From NCBI GenBank assembly GCA_025450375.1, contig JANWHO010000271.1, forward strand, positions 1-6,039: 6,039 bases of DNA, given 5' to 3'. Shown one piece after another: positions 1 to 5,692 of this stretch. Origin of the DNA: Chloroflexota bacterium (GTDB taxonomy: Bacteria; Chloroflexota; UBA5177; JANWHV01). The notes under the pieces are model-generated. The model was not told the DNA's origin. It saw only the letters and a list, made by a program, of their open reading frames with translations, and made no database searches. The translations under genes and the position numbers were made by a program. Each line of letters opens with the position of its first letter. The first letter of the stretch is position 1.

Positions 1-102
1 ATGCGCCTGCACGGAAGAGCACATGGCCCGGTAGGCCAAGGAAACCCGCGGTAAATTTTCACCCTGCCGCGGTTGGCCCGCCGGGCCGAGGCTTTTTAGA
101 AA
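1..102. other. Upstream spacer, possible 3' gene tail
   Basis: No gene can be assigned here. In plus frame 2 a short open stretch (CACTEEHMAR then TAG at 32-34) has G or C at nearly every third position, so it could be the last codons of a gene lying before the window. Frame 1 also stays open to a TAA at 52-54. Two CCGCGG hexamers (46-51 and 67-72) and a short dyad, TGGCC/GGCCA (24-28/34-38), are visible. None of this is long enough to prove coding. Confidence 0.2.
73..97 (+). terminator. Possible intrinsic terminator just before maf
   Basis: A 7-bp stem (73-79 with 83-89, including one G-T wobble and a GGCCC/GGGCC core) closes a 3-nt loop and is followed after three bases by five T residues (93-97). 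This has the shape of a short Rho-independent terminator for a gene upstream of the window. It ends only five bases before the maf start codon and overlaps the only Shine-Dalgarno-like GAGG (88-91), so it could instead affect maf translation. Confidence 0.35.
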
Positions 103-756
103 ATGATGCCTCCCACCTCCCCTCCTCTGGTTCTTGCCTCCAGTTCTCCCCGCCGCCGTGAATTGTTGGGGCACCTGGGCATTCCTTTCCAGATCGACCC
201 CAGTACGATTGATGAATCGCCGATTCCCGGTCTGACCATCCCCGAATTGGTGCGCGCGCTCGCCGCCGCCAAAGCCGGCGAGGTAGCGGCCCGCCAGCCG
301 GACTCCGTGGTGGTCGGCGCCGACACCCTGGTGGACCTCGATGGCGAGATCCTGGCCAAGCCCCGCGATCCGGACGATGCCCTGCGTATGCTGCGGCTCC
401 TGAGCGGACGCGCCCATCAAGTCCACACCGGGCTGGCCGTGTACCGGGCCAATCGGATGGCTACCCGCGTGGTCACCGCCTGGGTGCATATGCGCGCCGC
501 CCAGGACGACGAGCTAGCCGCCTATGTCGCCTCGGGCGAGCCACTGGATAAGGCGGGCGCCTATGCCGCGCAGGGCGAGGGCGCCGCGTTCATCGAGCGG
601 GTAGCCGGCTCGTACCTGGCGGTGGTGGGGCTGCCGCTGCTCGCGCTCCGGGATCTGCTGATCGAGTTCGGGGTAACGGTCCCCGCCGCCCTGACCACCC
701 TGGAAGCCCTGGAGCGCGGAGATCTTCACGAAAGCGCAACCCCCCGAAACGTTTAG
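103..756 (+). CDS. maf: Maf nucleoside-triphosphate pyrophosphatase, YhdE type
   Basis: This 217-residue protein matches the Maf/YhdE family, cytoplasmic enzymes that hydrolyse non-canonical or excess nucleoside triphosphates to the monophosphate and pyrophosphate. Family motifs are clear: ASSSPRR near the N-terminus (12-18) for phosphate binding, GADT (72-75) with the presumed catalytic Asp74, AKP (85-87), SGRAHQVHTG (101-110), EPLDKAGAY (146-154) followed by QG, and GSY..VVGLP (169-178). The GADT, HQV and DKAGAY..QG combination resembles E. coli YhdE (dTTP/UTP pyrophosphatase) rather than YceF, so dTTP/UTP is the inferred substrate. The C-terminal tail beyond residue 190 is less conserved. 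The start is ambiguous between two adjacent ATGs (103 and 106). The nearest Shine-Dalgarno-like sequence, GAGG at 88-91, is 11 nt from the first, which is a long spacing. The next plus-strand gene begins 99 nt downstream. Confidence 0.93.
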   Translation: MMPPTSPPLVLASSSPRRRELLGHLGIPFQIDPSTIDESPIPGLTIPELVRALAAAKAGEVAARQPDSVVVGADTLVDLDGEILAKPRDPDDALRMLRLLSGRAHQVHTGLAVYRANRMATRVVTAWVHMRAAQDDELAAYVASGEPLDKAGAYAAQGEGAAFIERVAGSYLAVVGLPLLALRDLLIEFGVTVPAALTTLEALERGDLHESATPRNV

Positions 757-789
757 CCGGCGTCCTTCGTTATACCTACGAGACGAGCG

Positions 790-818
790 GAAATGCTGCC
801 TGGCCAAGCGGGCATTTC
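790..818 (+). other. Hairpin in the maf-propeller gene spacer
   Basis: GAAATGC (790-796) and GCATTTC (812-818) form a perfect 7-bp stem with a 15-nt loop. No T-run follows, so this is not a convincing intrinsic terminator. It would lie in the 5' leader of the next gene if transcription runs through. The stem contains an in-frame ATG at 793 that could be mistaken for the start of the downstream gene. Confidence 0.3.
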
Positions 819-855
819 AACTCGGATTCATGTAGCCAAAAAGGAAATTCACCCT

Positions 856-1962
856 ATGCGACGAACTGTTTCACTGCTGCTGATTGCCGCGCTGACCCTG
901 GGCGCCGGTACGGCGGTCCCGACAAGCATCGGGCACGCCGCCTCCTCCAGCGCCCGCACCCCCACCCTTACCGTGGTCGATTTTGTCGATGCCCAGCATG
1001 GCTGGGTGGGCGGGAACGGGATCTACGCCACGACCGATGGCGGCAGCCACTGGAAGCGCCAGTACGCGGGTTCGACCGCCATCGCGGGCATTGCTTTCGG
1101 CGACCGTACCCATGGCTGGGCCTGGAGCGATACCTACGCGAAGCCGCCCTTGCTGCTGCACACCACTGACGGAGGAGCGCACTGGGCGCCCCAACGCAGC
1201 ACCCAGCCGGTCTCCTCGCTGCAAGCGGTGGGAGCCCAGGGCGGCTACGCGGTCCTGGGCATGGGCCCGGGCGGCGCCCTGGTGCGCACGACGGATGGCG
1301 GCGCGCACTGGCATGCGATGGGTACGCCGAAGCCCGTCACTTCCGCCTGTTTCATCAATGCGGCCAACGGCTGGGCGATTGAGCTTCAGGGGGACACGGT
1401 CATCCGCACCACGAATGGCGGCCGCACCTGGACCCAGCGCCTGAACGCCGGATCGAACTTCCAGTATGGGGGGCAGATCGCCTGCATCGGCACCCTGAAT
1501 GCCTGGGCCCTCCTTTACGGCGGAGTAGGAATGAACCAGCGATCGTACGCGCTCTTCCACACGACGGACGCGGGAGCGCATTGGCGCGCCGTGGTAGCCC
1601 TATCCTCGGCGGGCGGCGGCCCGGCGCCGATTGCTACAACCGGCGTCCCACAAGGGGCCGATGGCGAGGGCGTGATGCTGGACGCGGTGAGTGCCGACAC
1701 GGCCTTTCTGGTCAGCGGGTGCCCGCCGTGCGGGGGAGCCGGCCAGACCTATCTCGGCAGCACGCACGATGGCGGTCATACCTGGCACACCTCGCCTCCC
1801 ATTCCCCATCTCGATTTCAGTTCCACTGGTATCTCGTTCACCAGTGACCAGCAAGGCTGGCTGGCCAGCACCGTCTTCCTCTCGCTGTCCGCCGGCACCC
1901 GCACGGGGATGCTCCTGACCACTGGCAATGGCGGCGCGACCTGGATCCCTCGTCAACTGTAG
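856..1962 (+). CDS. Secreted YCF48/BNR-repeat beta-propeller protein
   Basis: This 368-residue protein begins with a typical Sec signal peptide: MRRT, a hydrophobic stretch over residues 5-22, and a likely cleavage near GHA-A (26-29). It should therefore be exported. The mature part holds seven copies of a repeat with the core T-T-D/N-G-G-x-x-W, with tryptophans at 66, 110, 152, 192, 243, 310 and 363. Several repeats are preceded by a HGW/NGW/QGW turn. This is the pattern of YCF48/BNR-like propellers; seven repeats suggest a complete seven-bladed propeller. Function is unknown; relatives include the photosystem II assembly factor YCF48 and many extracellular proteins of unknown role. Between repeats 5 and 6 there is an insertion containing CPPC (289-292). 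The ATG at 856 is preferred over the in-frame ATG at 793 because AAGGAA (841-846) lies 9 nt upstream and the signal peptide then starts correctly. Confidence 0.85.
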   Translation: MRRTVSLLLIAALTLGAGTAVPTSIGHAASSSARTPTLTVVDFVDAQHGWVGGNGIYATTDGGSHWKRQYAGSTAIAGIAFGDRTHGWAWSDTYAKPPLLLHTTDGGAHWAPQRSTQPVSSLQAVGAQGGYAVLGMGPGGALVRTTDGGAHWHAMGTPKPVTSACFINAANGWAIELQGDTVIRTTNGGRTWTQRLNAGSNFQYGGQIACIGTLNAWALLYGGVGMNQRSYALFHTTDAGAHWRAVVALSSAGGGPAPIATTGVPQGADGEGVMLDAVSADTAFLVSGCPPCGGAGQTYLGSTHDGGHTWHTSPPIPHLDFSSTGISFTSDQQGWLASTVFLSLSAGTRTGMLLTTGNGGATWIPRQL

Positions 1963-1978
1963 GAAGGAAGGAAGGCGA

Positions 1979-2027
1979 CACGCGGGCATGGGGCGGAGGA
2001 TTGGATCCTCCGCCCCATGCCCGCGTG
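1979..2027. terminator. Perfect 22-bp hairpin between convergent genes
   Basis: Positions 1979-2000 are exactly complementary to 2006-2027, leaving a 5-nt loop (TTGGA). The hairpin sits between the stop codon of the propeller gene (1960-1962, +) and that of the hydrolase (2039-2041, -), which is the expected place for a bidirectional terminator. There is no T-run on the plus side. On the minus side the stem is followed by a pyrimidine-rich stretch made by the AGGA repeat at 1961-1975. The length and perfection of the stem exceed what termination needs. Confidence 0.7.
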
Positions 2028-2038
2028 CTCGGACTGCT

Positions 2039-2845
2039 TCAGGCGAGCAGGGTCCGCGCCGAGTCCCGTACGGCCGGCCAGGCAACGGATCGCGGGTCGA
2101 TGGGCTCGAAGTGGCCCATCCCTTGCAAGGTCACCAGATCCACACGATCTCCCGCTTCCCGTGCTCGGGCGGCATAACGCTCGCTCATCTCGAAGGGCAC
2201 GATGTCATCGTCGGTGCCGTGCATCAAGATCTGGCGGGTTCCCAGCGGCAGGAGATCATAGGGCGAGGCCGCGGCATAGCGTTCCGGGACGGTGTCCGGA
2301 TCGCCATCGAGCAACTGCTCCACTACCTGGTCGCTCAATCCCAACTCCCAGGCCGCACGCAGATCAACCACCCCAGCCAGAGAGAGCGCGCCGTGGAGGG
2401 GCAGCGGATCGCCCACCCGCACCGGGCTGCCGACGGCGATGCGCGAGCGGGCGGCCAGCCAGCACGCCAGCTGGCCGCCCGCCGAGTGGCCCACCGCGAT
2501 CACCCGCCCCAGATCCAGGCCGTGGATCGGCGCCAAAGTCCGCGCGTGATCGGCGGCGGCGGCCACGTCCAGAAAGGTGCCGGGCCAGCCGCCTCCACTG
2601 TCGCCGATCCGCCGGTACTCGATACTCCAGGTCGCGATCCCCTCGGCGGTGAGGGCGGTCGCCAGATGGCCGAGATGGCGCACGTCGTAGCGGACACGCC
2701 AAAAGCCGCCGTGGATCAGGATCGCCAGCGGATGCGGCGGCGCGGTTGGGGGCAGGCGCAGTTCACCAAACTGGAGCGGCAGCGGCCCATACGGCAGTTG
2801 CCGGTCGAACGGCGGCGGCGGTAAATCGAGAATTTCACGGCTCAT
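2039..2845 (-). CDS. Alpha/beta hydrolase, esterase/kynurenine formamidase-like
   Basis: This 268-residue soluble protein has the full alpha/beta-hydrolase signature. HGGFW (45-49) forms the oxyanion hole, GHSAGG (119-124) carries the nucleophile Ser121, HGTDDDIVP (209-217) gives the likely acid Asp213, and GMGHFEPID (242-250) gives His245. HGGFW plus GHSAGG places it near the BD-FAE/kynurenine formamidase/carboxylesterase group. These hydrolyse ester or amide bonds, but the substrate cannot be read from the sequence. There is no signal peptide, so it is probably cytoplasmic. The start is well supported: on the minus strand GAGGAGGA (2861-2854) lies 8 nt before the ATG. It converges on the propeller gene, and its 5' end is divergent from the small-protein/phosphotransferase pair. 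No tryptophan-catabolism genes are nearby to support a kynurenine role. Confidence 0.88.
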   Translation of the reverse strand: MSREILDLPPPPFDRQLPYGPLPLQFGELRLPPTAPPHPLAILIHGGFWRVRYDVRHLGHLATALTAEGIATWSIEYRRIGDSGGGWPGTFLDVAAAADHARTLAPIHGLDLGRVIAVGHSAGGQLACWLAARSRIAVGSPVRVGDPLPLHGALSLAGVVDLRAAWELGLSDQVVEQLLDGDPDTVPERYAAASPYDLLPLGTRQILMHGTDDDIVPFEMSERYAARAREAGDRVDLVTLQGMGHFEPIDPRSVAWPAVRDSARTLLA

Positions 2846-2866
2846 GCGGGCAATCCTCCTCAGTCA

Positions 2867-2875
2867 TGCTATGAT
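2867..2875 (+). promoter_or_regulatory. Candidate extended -10 promoter
   Basis: TGC followed by TATGAT (2870-2875) forms an extended -10 element with five of six matches to TATAAT. No good -35 hexamer is seen 16-18 nt upstream, which extended -10 promoters can tolerate. It would start transcription near 2882, shortly before the small ORF and the phosphotransferase gene. This is a motif match only. Confidence 0.4.
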
Positions 2876-2914
2876 CACTCCCATGTCACTACCATAGTGG
2901 AATCCGGAATCGGG

Positions 2915-3106
2915 ATGTCGATCGACGAGGACTTCGTGGAGCAGTTCGAGCAACTGTTGTGCCACATCGAGCAAGTAATCCAGGAGTATCCGCCCGACAT
3001 GCGCGCGGCGCTCCGCGACGAAGCGCGCCTGGCCATGCGCGCCGCGCTCCAGGAGCGCTGGGAGAGCCGGCAACGGCTGCTGGAGGAAGGCGGCCGGGAC
3101 CGCTGA
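2915..3106 (+). CDS. Small helical protein of unknown function
   Basis: From the ATG at 2915 this encodes 63 residues; a GTG at 2897 would add six. I do not recognise a family. The protein is highly charged, rich in Glu, Arg, Gln and Ala, and should form two helices (about residues 3-25 and 29-57) separated by a YPPD turn. It has one cysteine (C16) and no signal peptide or membrane segment. Evidence that it is real: nearly every codon ends in G or C, the candidate promoter lies just upstream, and only 49 nt separate its stop from the phosphotransferase start. The ATG at 2915 is favoured because a weak GGAA (2906-2909) precedes it, whereas GTG 2897 has nothing. A role linked to the phosphotransferase is only inferred from position. 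Confidence 0.6.
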   Translation: MSIDEDFVEQFEQLLCHIEQVIQEYPPDMRAALRDEARLAMRAALQERWESRQRLLEEGGRDR

Positions 3107-3142
3107 GGTCCGGCGCGCGGCCCGTACATCGGATACGCGGAA

Positions 3143-3158
3143 AGAGGACACATCCTTG
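3143..3158 (+). promoter_or_regulatory. Ribosome binding site supporting a TTG start
   Basis: AGAGGA (3143-3148) followed after 7 nt by TTG (3156-3158) decides the phosphotransferase start. TTG initiation is usually weaker than ATG, so it may limit expression relative to the upstream small ORF. Confidence 0.6.
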
Positions 3159-4130
3159 CCCATCACCATTCCCATGCATACCATCGCGCGGATCCTTGGC
3201 AGGCACGGCTTGGGACGGACCAGCGTTGAGGCGCTGCCCGGCGGACAGATCAACGCCAGCTATCTGGTGGACGGCCAGTACGTGCTGCGAGTGAATCTGC
3301 GCCCGGAGGAGCATGGGAAACTCGATCGCGAGCAACGGGTGCTGGCCATGCTGCGCGACGTGGTCCCGGTCCCACGCACCATCGCCTACGAGGGGATGAG
3401 CCGCCTGATCCCGCACGAGTACGTGATCCAGACCTATGTCCCCGGCGAGAGCCTGCTGGCCCGGTGGGAAACGGCGGACGAAGCGGAACGCGCTGGGTAT
3501 CTGGAGGAATTGGCGCGGATGATGCGGGCGATGCACGGCATCCGCCTGGATGGGTTCGGTGACCCCACCCGCCCCCGCCAGGGCGAGACCTGGGCCGCCA
3601 TTCACGTCCGCCGCGCCGCCCATGCCCTGCAAACCGCCCGCGAGGCCGCCAATGCCGAGGCGAGCCTGCTGGATCAGGCCGAGCGGGCCCTGAGCCACGA
3701 CAGCGCCTCCCTGGGCGGCAGCTATCCCAGCCTCACCCATGGCGACCTGCACTTTGGCAACATCCATGTCCAGCACGGGCGGATTAGCGGCCTGCTGGAC
3801 TTCGAGCGGGCCTGGGCCGCCGCCCCCGACTGGGAACTGGACCAGATCCTCCGCTTCCTCCACTATCCCCAACTCTTCGCGGTGGCCGGCCTATCCGAGG
3901 AGCAGGCGCGCGCCGAATCGCTCACCGGAGTGATCCCGGCCCTGCGCCGCGCCTATCCCGATCTGTTCCGGGTGTCCAGCCTCCCGGCCCGCCTCCGCGT
4001 CTACGCGGTGGAATATGAGTTGCGGGCCCTGGCTTCCATCCGGAAGCGGCACGACAACAATCCGGAGGCGTTGCGGAGCGTGACCGAGCGCCTGCGGTAC
4101 ACCCTATCGCCCGCTTTTCCTGGGATCTAA
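3156..4130 (+). CDS. APH/choline-kinase family phosphotransferase
   Basis: This 324-residue protein has the kinase-like fold of aminoglycoside phosphotransferases, choline kinases and homoserine kinase-like enzymes, which transfer a phosphate from ATP to a small-molecule hydroxyl. The N-lobe has a glycine-containing loop (LPGGQINASY, 27-36) and YVLRV (42-46). Glu59 in REQRVLAML is the likely helix-C glutamate. HGDLHFGN (195-202) is the catalytic loop with Asp197 and Asn202, and LLDFE (213-217) is the metal-binding motif with Asp215. The substrate cannot be predicted, and resistance to aminoglycosides should not be assumed. The start is a TTG at 3156: AGAGGA (3143-3148) lies 7 nt before it, whereas the first in-frame ATG (3174) is 25 nt from that site. 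It probably shares a transcript with the small ORF upstream. No clear terminator follows. Confidence 0.88.
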   Translation: MPITIPMHTIARILGRHGLGRTSVEALPGGQINASYLVDGQYVLRVNLRPEEHGKLDREQRVLAMLRDVVPVPRTIAYEGMSRLIPHEYVIQTYVPGESLLARWETADEAERAGYLEELARMMRAMHGIRLDGFGDPTRPRQGETWAAIHVRRAAHALQTAREAANAEASLLDQAERALSHDSASLGGSYPSLTHGDLHFGNIHVQHGRISGLLDFERAWAAAPDWELDQILRFLHYPQLFAVAGLSEEQARAESLTGVIPALRRAYPDLFRVSSLPARLRVYAVEYELRALASIRKRHDNNPEALRSVTERLRYTLSPAFPGI

Positions 4131-4207
4131 GCATATCCTTGCCTGCCCGTATTCAGGGGATGCGCCGCAAGTCCGTGAGCGGGATGCCGGCTACGGAGTC
4201 GAGATCC

Positions 4208-4308
4208 AGGAGCGCGGGTCTCCAGGCCCGCTTGGCGCGGCCACGGATCGTCAGGTGGCTCGTGCGGTTGCCGACTGGGCTAGGGTGGCTCCGGAGACCC
4301 GCGCCCCT
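4208..4308. repeat. 101-bp unit bounded by 16-bp inverted repeats
   Basis: Positions 4208-4223 (AGGAGCGCGGGTCTCC) are the reverse complement of 4293-4308 except for one mismatch (4211/4305); the inner 12 bp match perfectly. The left arm can also fold locally as GCGGGTC-TCCA-GGCCCGC (4214-4231). No transposase frame lies between the arms. This would fit a small non-autonomous element (MITE-like) or an extragenic palindromic repeat. No target-site duplication was recognised. Confidence 0.5.
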
Positions 4309-4337
4309 AAAAGGCACCCTCGCTCACACGTACGAGA

Positions 4338-4369
4338 CGCAGCCGTATTTAGGCTGCGCTAGCGTAGCC
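4338..4369. repeat. Overlapping palindromes
   Basis: CGCAGCC (4338-4344) and GGCTGCG (4352-4358) form a 7-bp stem with a 7-nt loop. The right arm also belongs to an 18-bp near-perfect palindrome (4352-4369) centred on CGCTAGCG with GGCT/AGCC ends and a single mismatched pair. The two structures are mutually exclusive when single-stranded. Confidence 0.45.
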
Positions 4370-4400
4370 GAGCCGGGATCTCCGCCCGCTGGTCTATCCC

Positions 4401-4430
4401 CTTCAGCCCTCCCAACGGAGGCGCCTGAAG
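4401..4430. repeat. Hairpin at the end of the ligase remnant
   Basis: CTTCAG (4401-4406) pairs with CTGAAG (4425-4430), and inside it CCTCC (4408-4412) pairs with GGAGG (4417-4421) around a CAAC loop, giving 11 bp with a small internal loop. It covers the stop codon of the minus-strand ligase remnant and begins where recognisable ligase homology has ended. This suggests the repeat is connected with the truncation. Confidence 0.45.
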
Positions 4431-4627
4431 TCGTGGTGCATTCTGCCGAGCCGCCAGTTCAGGGGGGCGAGGATGGCGCCCAGGCGTCCGCAAGCAAAAA
4501 TGAGGTCAAGCATGGTGACGCCGTTATGAAGGATAGCCGCTACCTGATCGCCGTGGCCCGCCCCACGCTCAATCAGCCAGGCGTCCAGGACCGTGCGAGT
4601 CTGGGCCAGCATCGGTTGGGGCGGCAT
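4403..4627 (-). pseudogene. Remnant of AMP-dependent acyl-CoA synthetase/ligase
   Basis: The minus-strand frame encodes a 74-residue peptide from the ATG at 4627. Residues 14-60 read like the N-terminal part of an ANL-superfamily (AMP-binding) enzyme: LIERGAGHGDQVAAIL, then FACGRLGAILAPLNWRL. These match the usual 'rGv.kGDrVAilL.N' and 'FAc.rlGailvPLNwRL' blocks of acyl-CoA synthetases. The AMP-binding core (the Thr/Ser-Gly-rich loop and later motifs) and the C-terminal domain are absent. After NWRL (about 4448) the frame diverges and stops at 4403. Upstream, the frame is open to the dehydrogenase stop but shows no family similarity. A GGGAGA precedes the ATG at 4627, so a short peptide might still be made, but it could not be an active ligase. 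It lies downstream of the dehydrogenase and its terminator. Confidence 0.65.
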
Positions 4628-4710
4628 GATCTCTTCTCCCGGCCAGCTCGGTACGATGCCCATCGCACCCAGGGTCGCCAGATCGAGTAGTACCACGGCG
4701 GCATTCCGCG

Positions 4711-4764
4711 AGGAAGAAGAAAACAGGCAGGGGCTTCGGTTCCCGGCGGAAGCGCCTGCCTGTT
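4711..4764 (-). terminator. Intrinsic terminator of the dehydrogenase gene
   Basis: Reading the minus strand after the dehydrogenase stop (4783-4781), positions 4764-4750 pair with 4736-4722 over 15 bp with one mismatch, around a 13-nt loop. The stem is followed directly by a T-rich run (complement of 4722-4711, TTTCTTCTTCCT). Position, stem and T-tract all fit a Rho-independent terminator starting about 17 nt past the stop codon. Confidence 0.8.
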
Positions 4765-4780
4765 GAGGTTCGACGTTACT

Positions 4781-5692
4781 CTACTTCGCCGCCACGCGCA
4801 CCTTCACCCCAGCGTCCTCCTCCAGGGGAGCGAACACCGAGGTGTAGTCACGGCGACCGTAGCCGGCCGCCCGCGCCCGCTCGTAGAGGGCCCGCGCCTT
4901 CTCGGCCAAAGGAGTGGCCACGCCCTGCTCGGCCGCCAGTTCGAGGACCAGATCCAGATCTTTCAGCAGGAGGTCGGTGAAGAAGCCCGGCTCGAAGGTG
5001 CCGGTAAAGGCGCGCAAGGCCACCGGATTGGCAAGCTGCCAATTGCCGCCGCTGCTCACCCCGATGATCTTGGCCATGGTCGCCACGTCGGCCCCCGCCT
5101 TGACCCCCAGGATGAACGCCTCGGCGTCGGCGGCGGCAATCACCCCGCACAGATGCTGGTTGATCAGCTTGACCACCTGCCCGCTCCCGCTCGATCCGAC
5201 GTGGAAAATCTTCTCCGCCGCGCCCATGGCCTGGAAAATGGGTAAAACCTGGGCGAAAACCTCGGCGTCTCCGCCCGCCATGATCGAGAGCGCCCCCGCC
5301 TCCGCCCCCTGCGAGCCGCCGCTCACCGGGGCGTCGAGCATAGCCACTCCCCGTGCCGCCGCCGCCTCGGCCACCTTGCGGGCCACGGCGGGAGCGATCG
5401 TGCTCATATCGACCAGGATCAGCCCCTCGCGGGATCCTTCCAATACCCCATCCGGACCCAGCACCACCGCCTCCACGTCGGGCGAACTGGTGACCATGGT
5501 GATCACCACGTCCGATCCCTCGGCCACCGCCCTTGGGCTGGCCACCCGCGTGGCGCCCGCCGCCGCCACTGCGGCCGCCGACTCCGGGCGGCGCGAATAG
5601 ACGGTAAGGGGAAATCCCGCCTTGAGCAGATTGAGGCACATCGGCTGCCCCATCACCCCGATGCCAATGAATCCAACCCGCTGCCGCGCCAT
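4781..5692 (-). CDS. 3-hydroxyisobutyrate/tartronate semialdehyde-type dehydrogenase
   Basis: This 303-residue protein is a full-length member of the beta-hydroxyacid dehydrogenase family (3-hydroxyisobutyrate dehydrogenase, MmsB; 2-hydroxy-3-oxopropionate reductase, GarR; succinic semialdehyde reductases). It oxidises a beta-hydroxyacid, or reduces its semialdehyde, with NAD(P). The N-terminal Rossmann motif is GFIGIGVMG (7-15). DAPVSGG (120-126) binds substrate. GSGQVVKLINQ (169-179) carries the catalytic Lys175 and Asn178, and KDLDLVLELA (244-253) is the conserved C-terminal helix. After the second beta strand comes SRRP (33-36); two arginines there would suit NADP, but this is an inference. 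The exact substrate is not resolved by motifs, and no valine or glyoxylate genes are adjacent. The start is firm: AGGAGG (5706-5701 on the minus strand) is 8 nt before the ATG. It ends at its own terminator and appears monocistronic. Confidence 0.92.
   Translation of the reverse strand: MARQRVGFIGIGVMGQPMCLNLLKAGFPLTVYSRRPESAAAVAAAGATRVASPRAVAEGSDVVITMVTSSPDVEAVVLGPDGVLEGSREGLILVDMSTIAPAVARKVAEAAAARGVAMLDAPVSGGSQGAEAGALSIMAGGDAEVFAQVLPIFQAMGAAEKIFHVGSSGSGQVVKLINQHLCGVIAAADAEAFILGVKAGADVATMAKIIGVSSGGNWQLANPVALRAFTGTFEPGFFTDLLLKDLDLVLELAAEQGVATPLAEKARALYERARAAGYGRRDYTSVFAPLEEDAGVKVRVAAK

Larger units (their letters stand above)
4131..4402. other. Non-coding spacer with clustered dyads
   Basis: I see no supportable gene here. 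The open frames crossing the stretch have no recognisable motif. The content is structured DNA instead: a 16-bp inverted-repeat pair (4208-4308), overlapping palindromes at 4338-4369 and the left part of a hairpin at 4401-4430. CGGCTACG (4188-4195) also pairs with CGTAGCCG (4363-4370), enclosing the first two. The stretch looks like an interspersed repeat element or the scar of a rearrangement. Confidence 0.5.

Noticed and set aside
1961..1975. AGGA tandem tetranucleotide (3.75 units) as a phase-variable tract
   Set aside because: It overlaps only the stop codon's last bases and is too short and outside the reading frame, so slippage would not switch a gene.
1928..2824. 298-codon plus-strand frame opposite the hydrolase
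   Set aside because: It is antisense to an alpha/beta hydrolase with complete catalytic motifs and a strong ribosome binding site. The translation is rich in Arg, Gln, Gly and His without family motifs, typical of a shadow frame in GC-rich DNA.
2891..2921. Minus-strand TCGACA and TATGGT as a hydrolase promoter
   Set aside because: The spacer is 19 nt and the -10 matches only four of six positions. It cannot be distinguished from chance.
2889..3872. 327-codon minus-strand frame opposite the phosphotransferase
   Set aside because: It runs across both the small ORF and the phosphotransferase, has no recognised motif, and is explained by the lack of stop codons opposite GC-rich coding sequence.
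4139..4690. 183-codon plus-strand frame in the repeat island
   Set aside because: It crosses several palindromes and is antisense to the ligase remnant. No family motif or convincing ribosome binding site was seen; its start is a TTG only 9 nt after the phosphotransferase stop.
4697..4783. Dehydrogenase-ligase fusion by read-through
   Set aside because: The ligase remnant is in the same frame as the dehydrogenase after its TAG, but one in three unrelated frames would be. The intervening sequence is a clear terminator.
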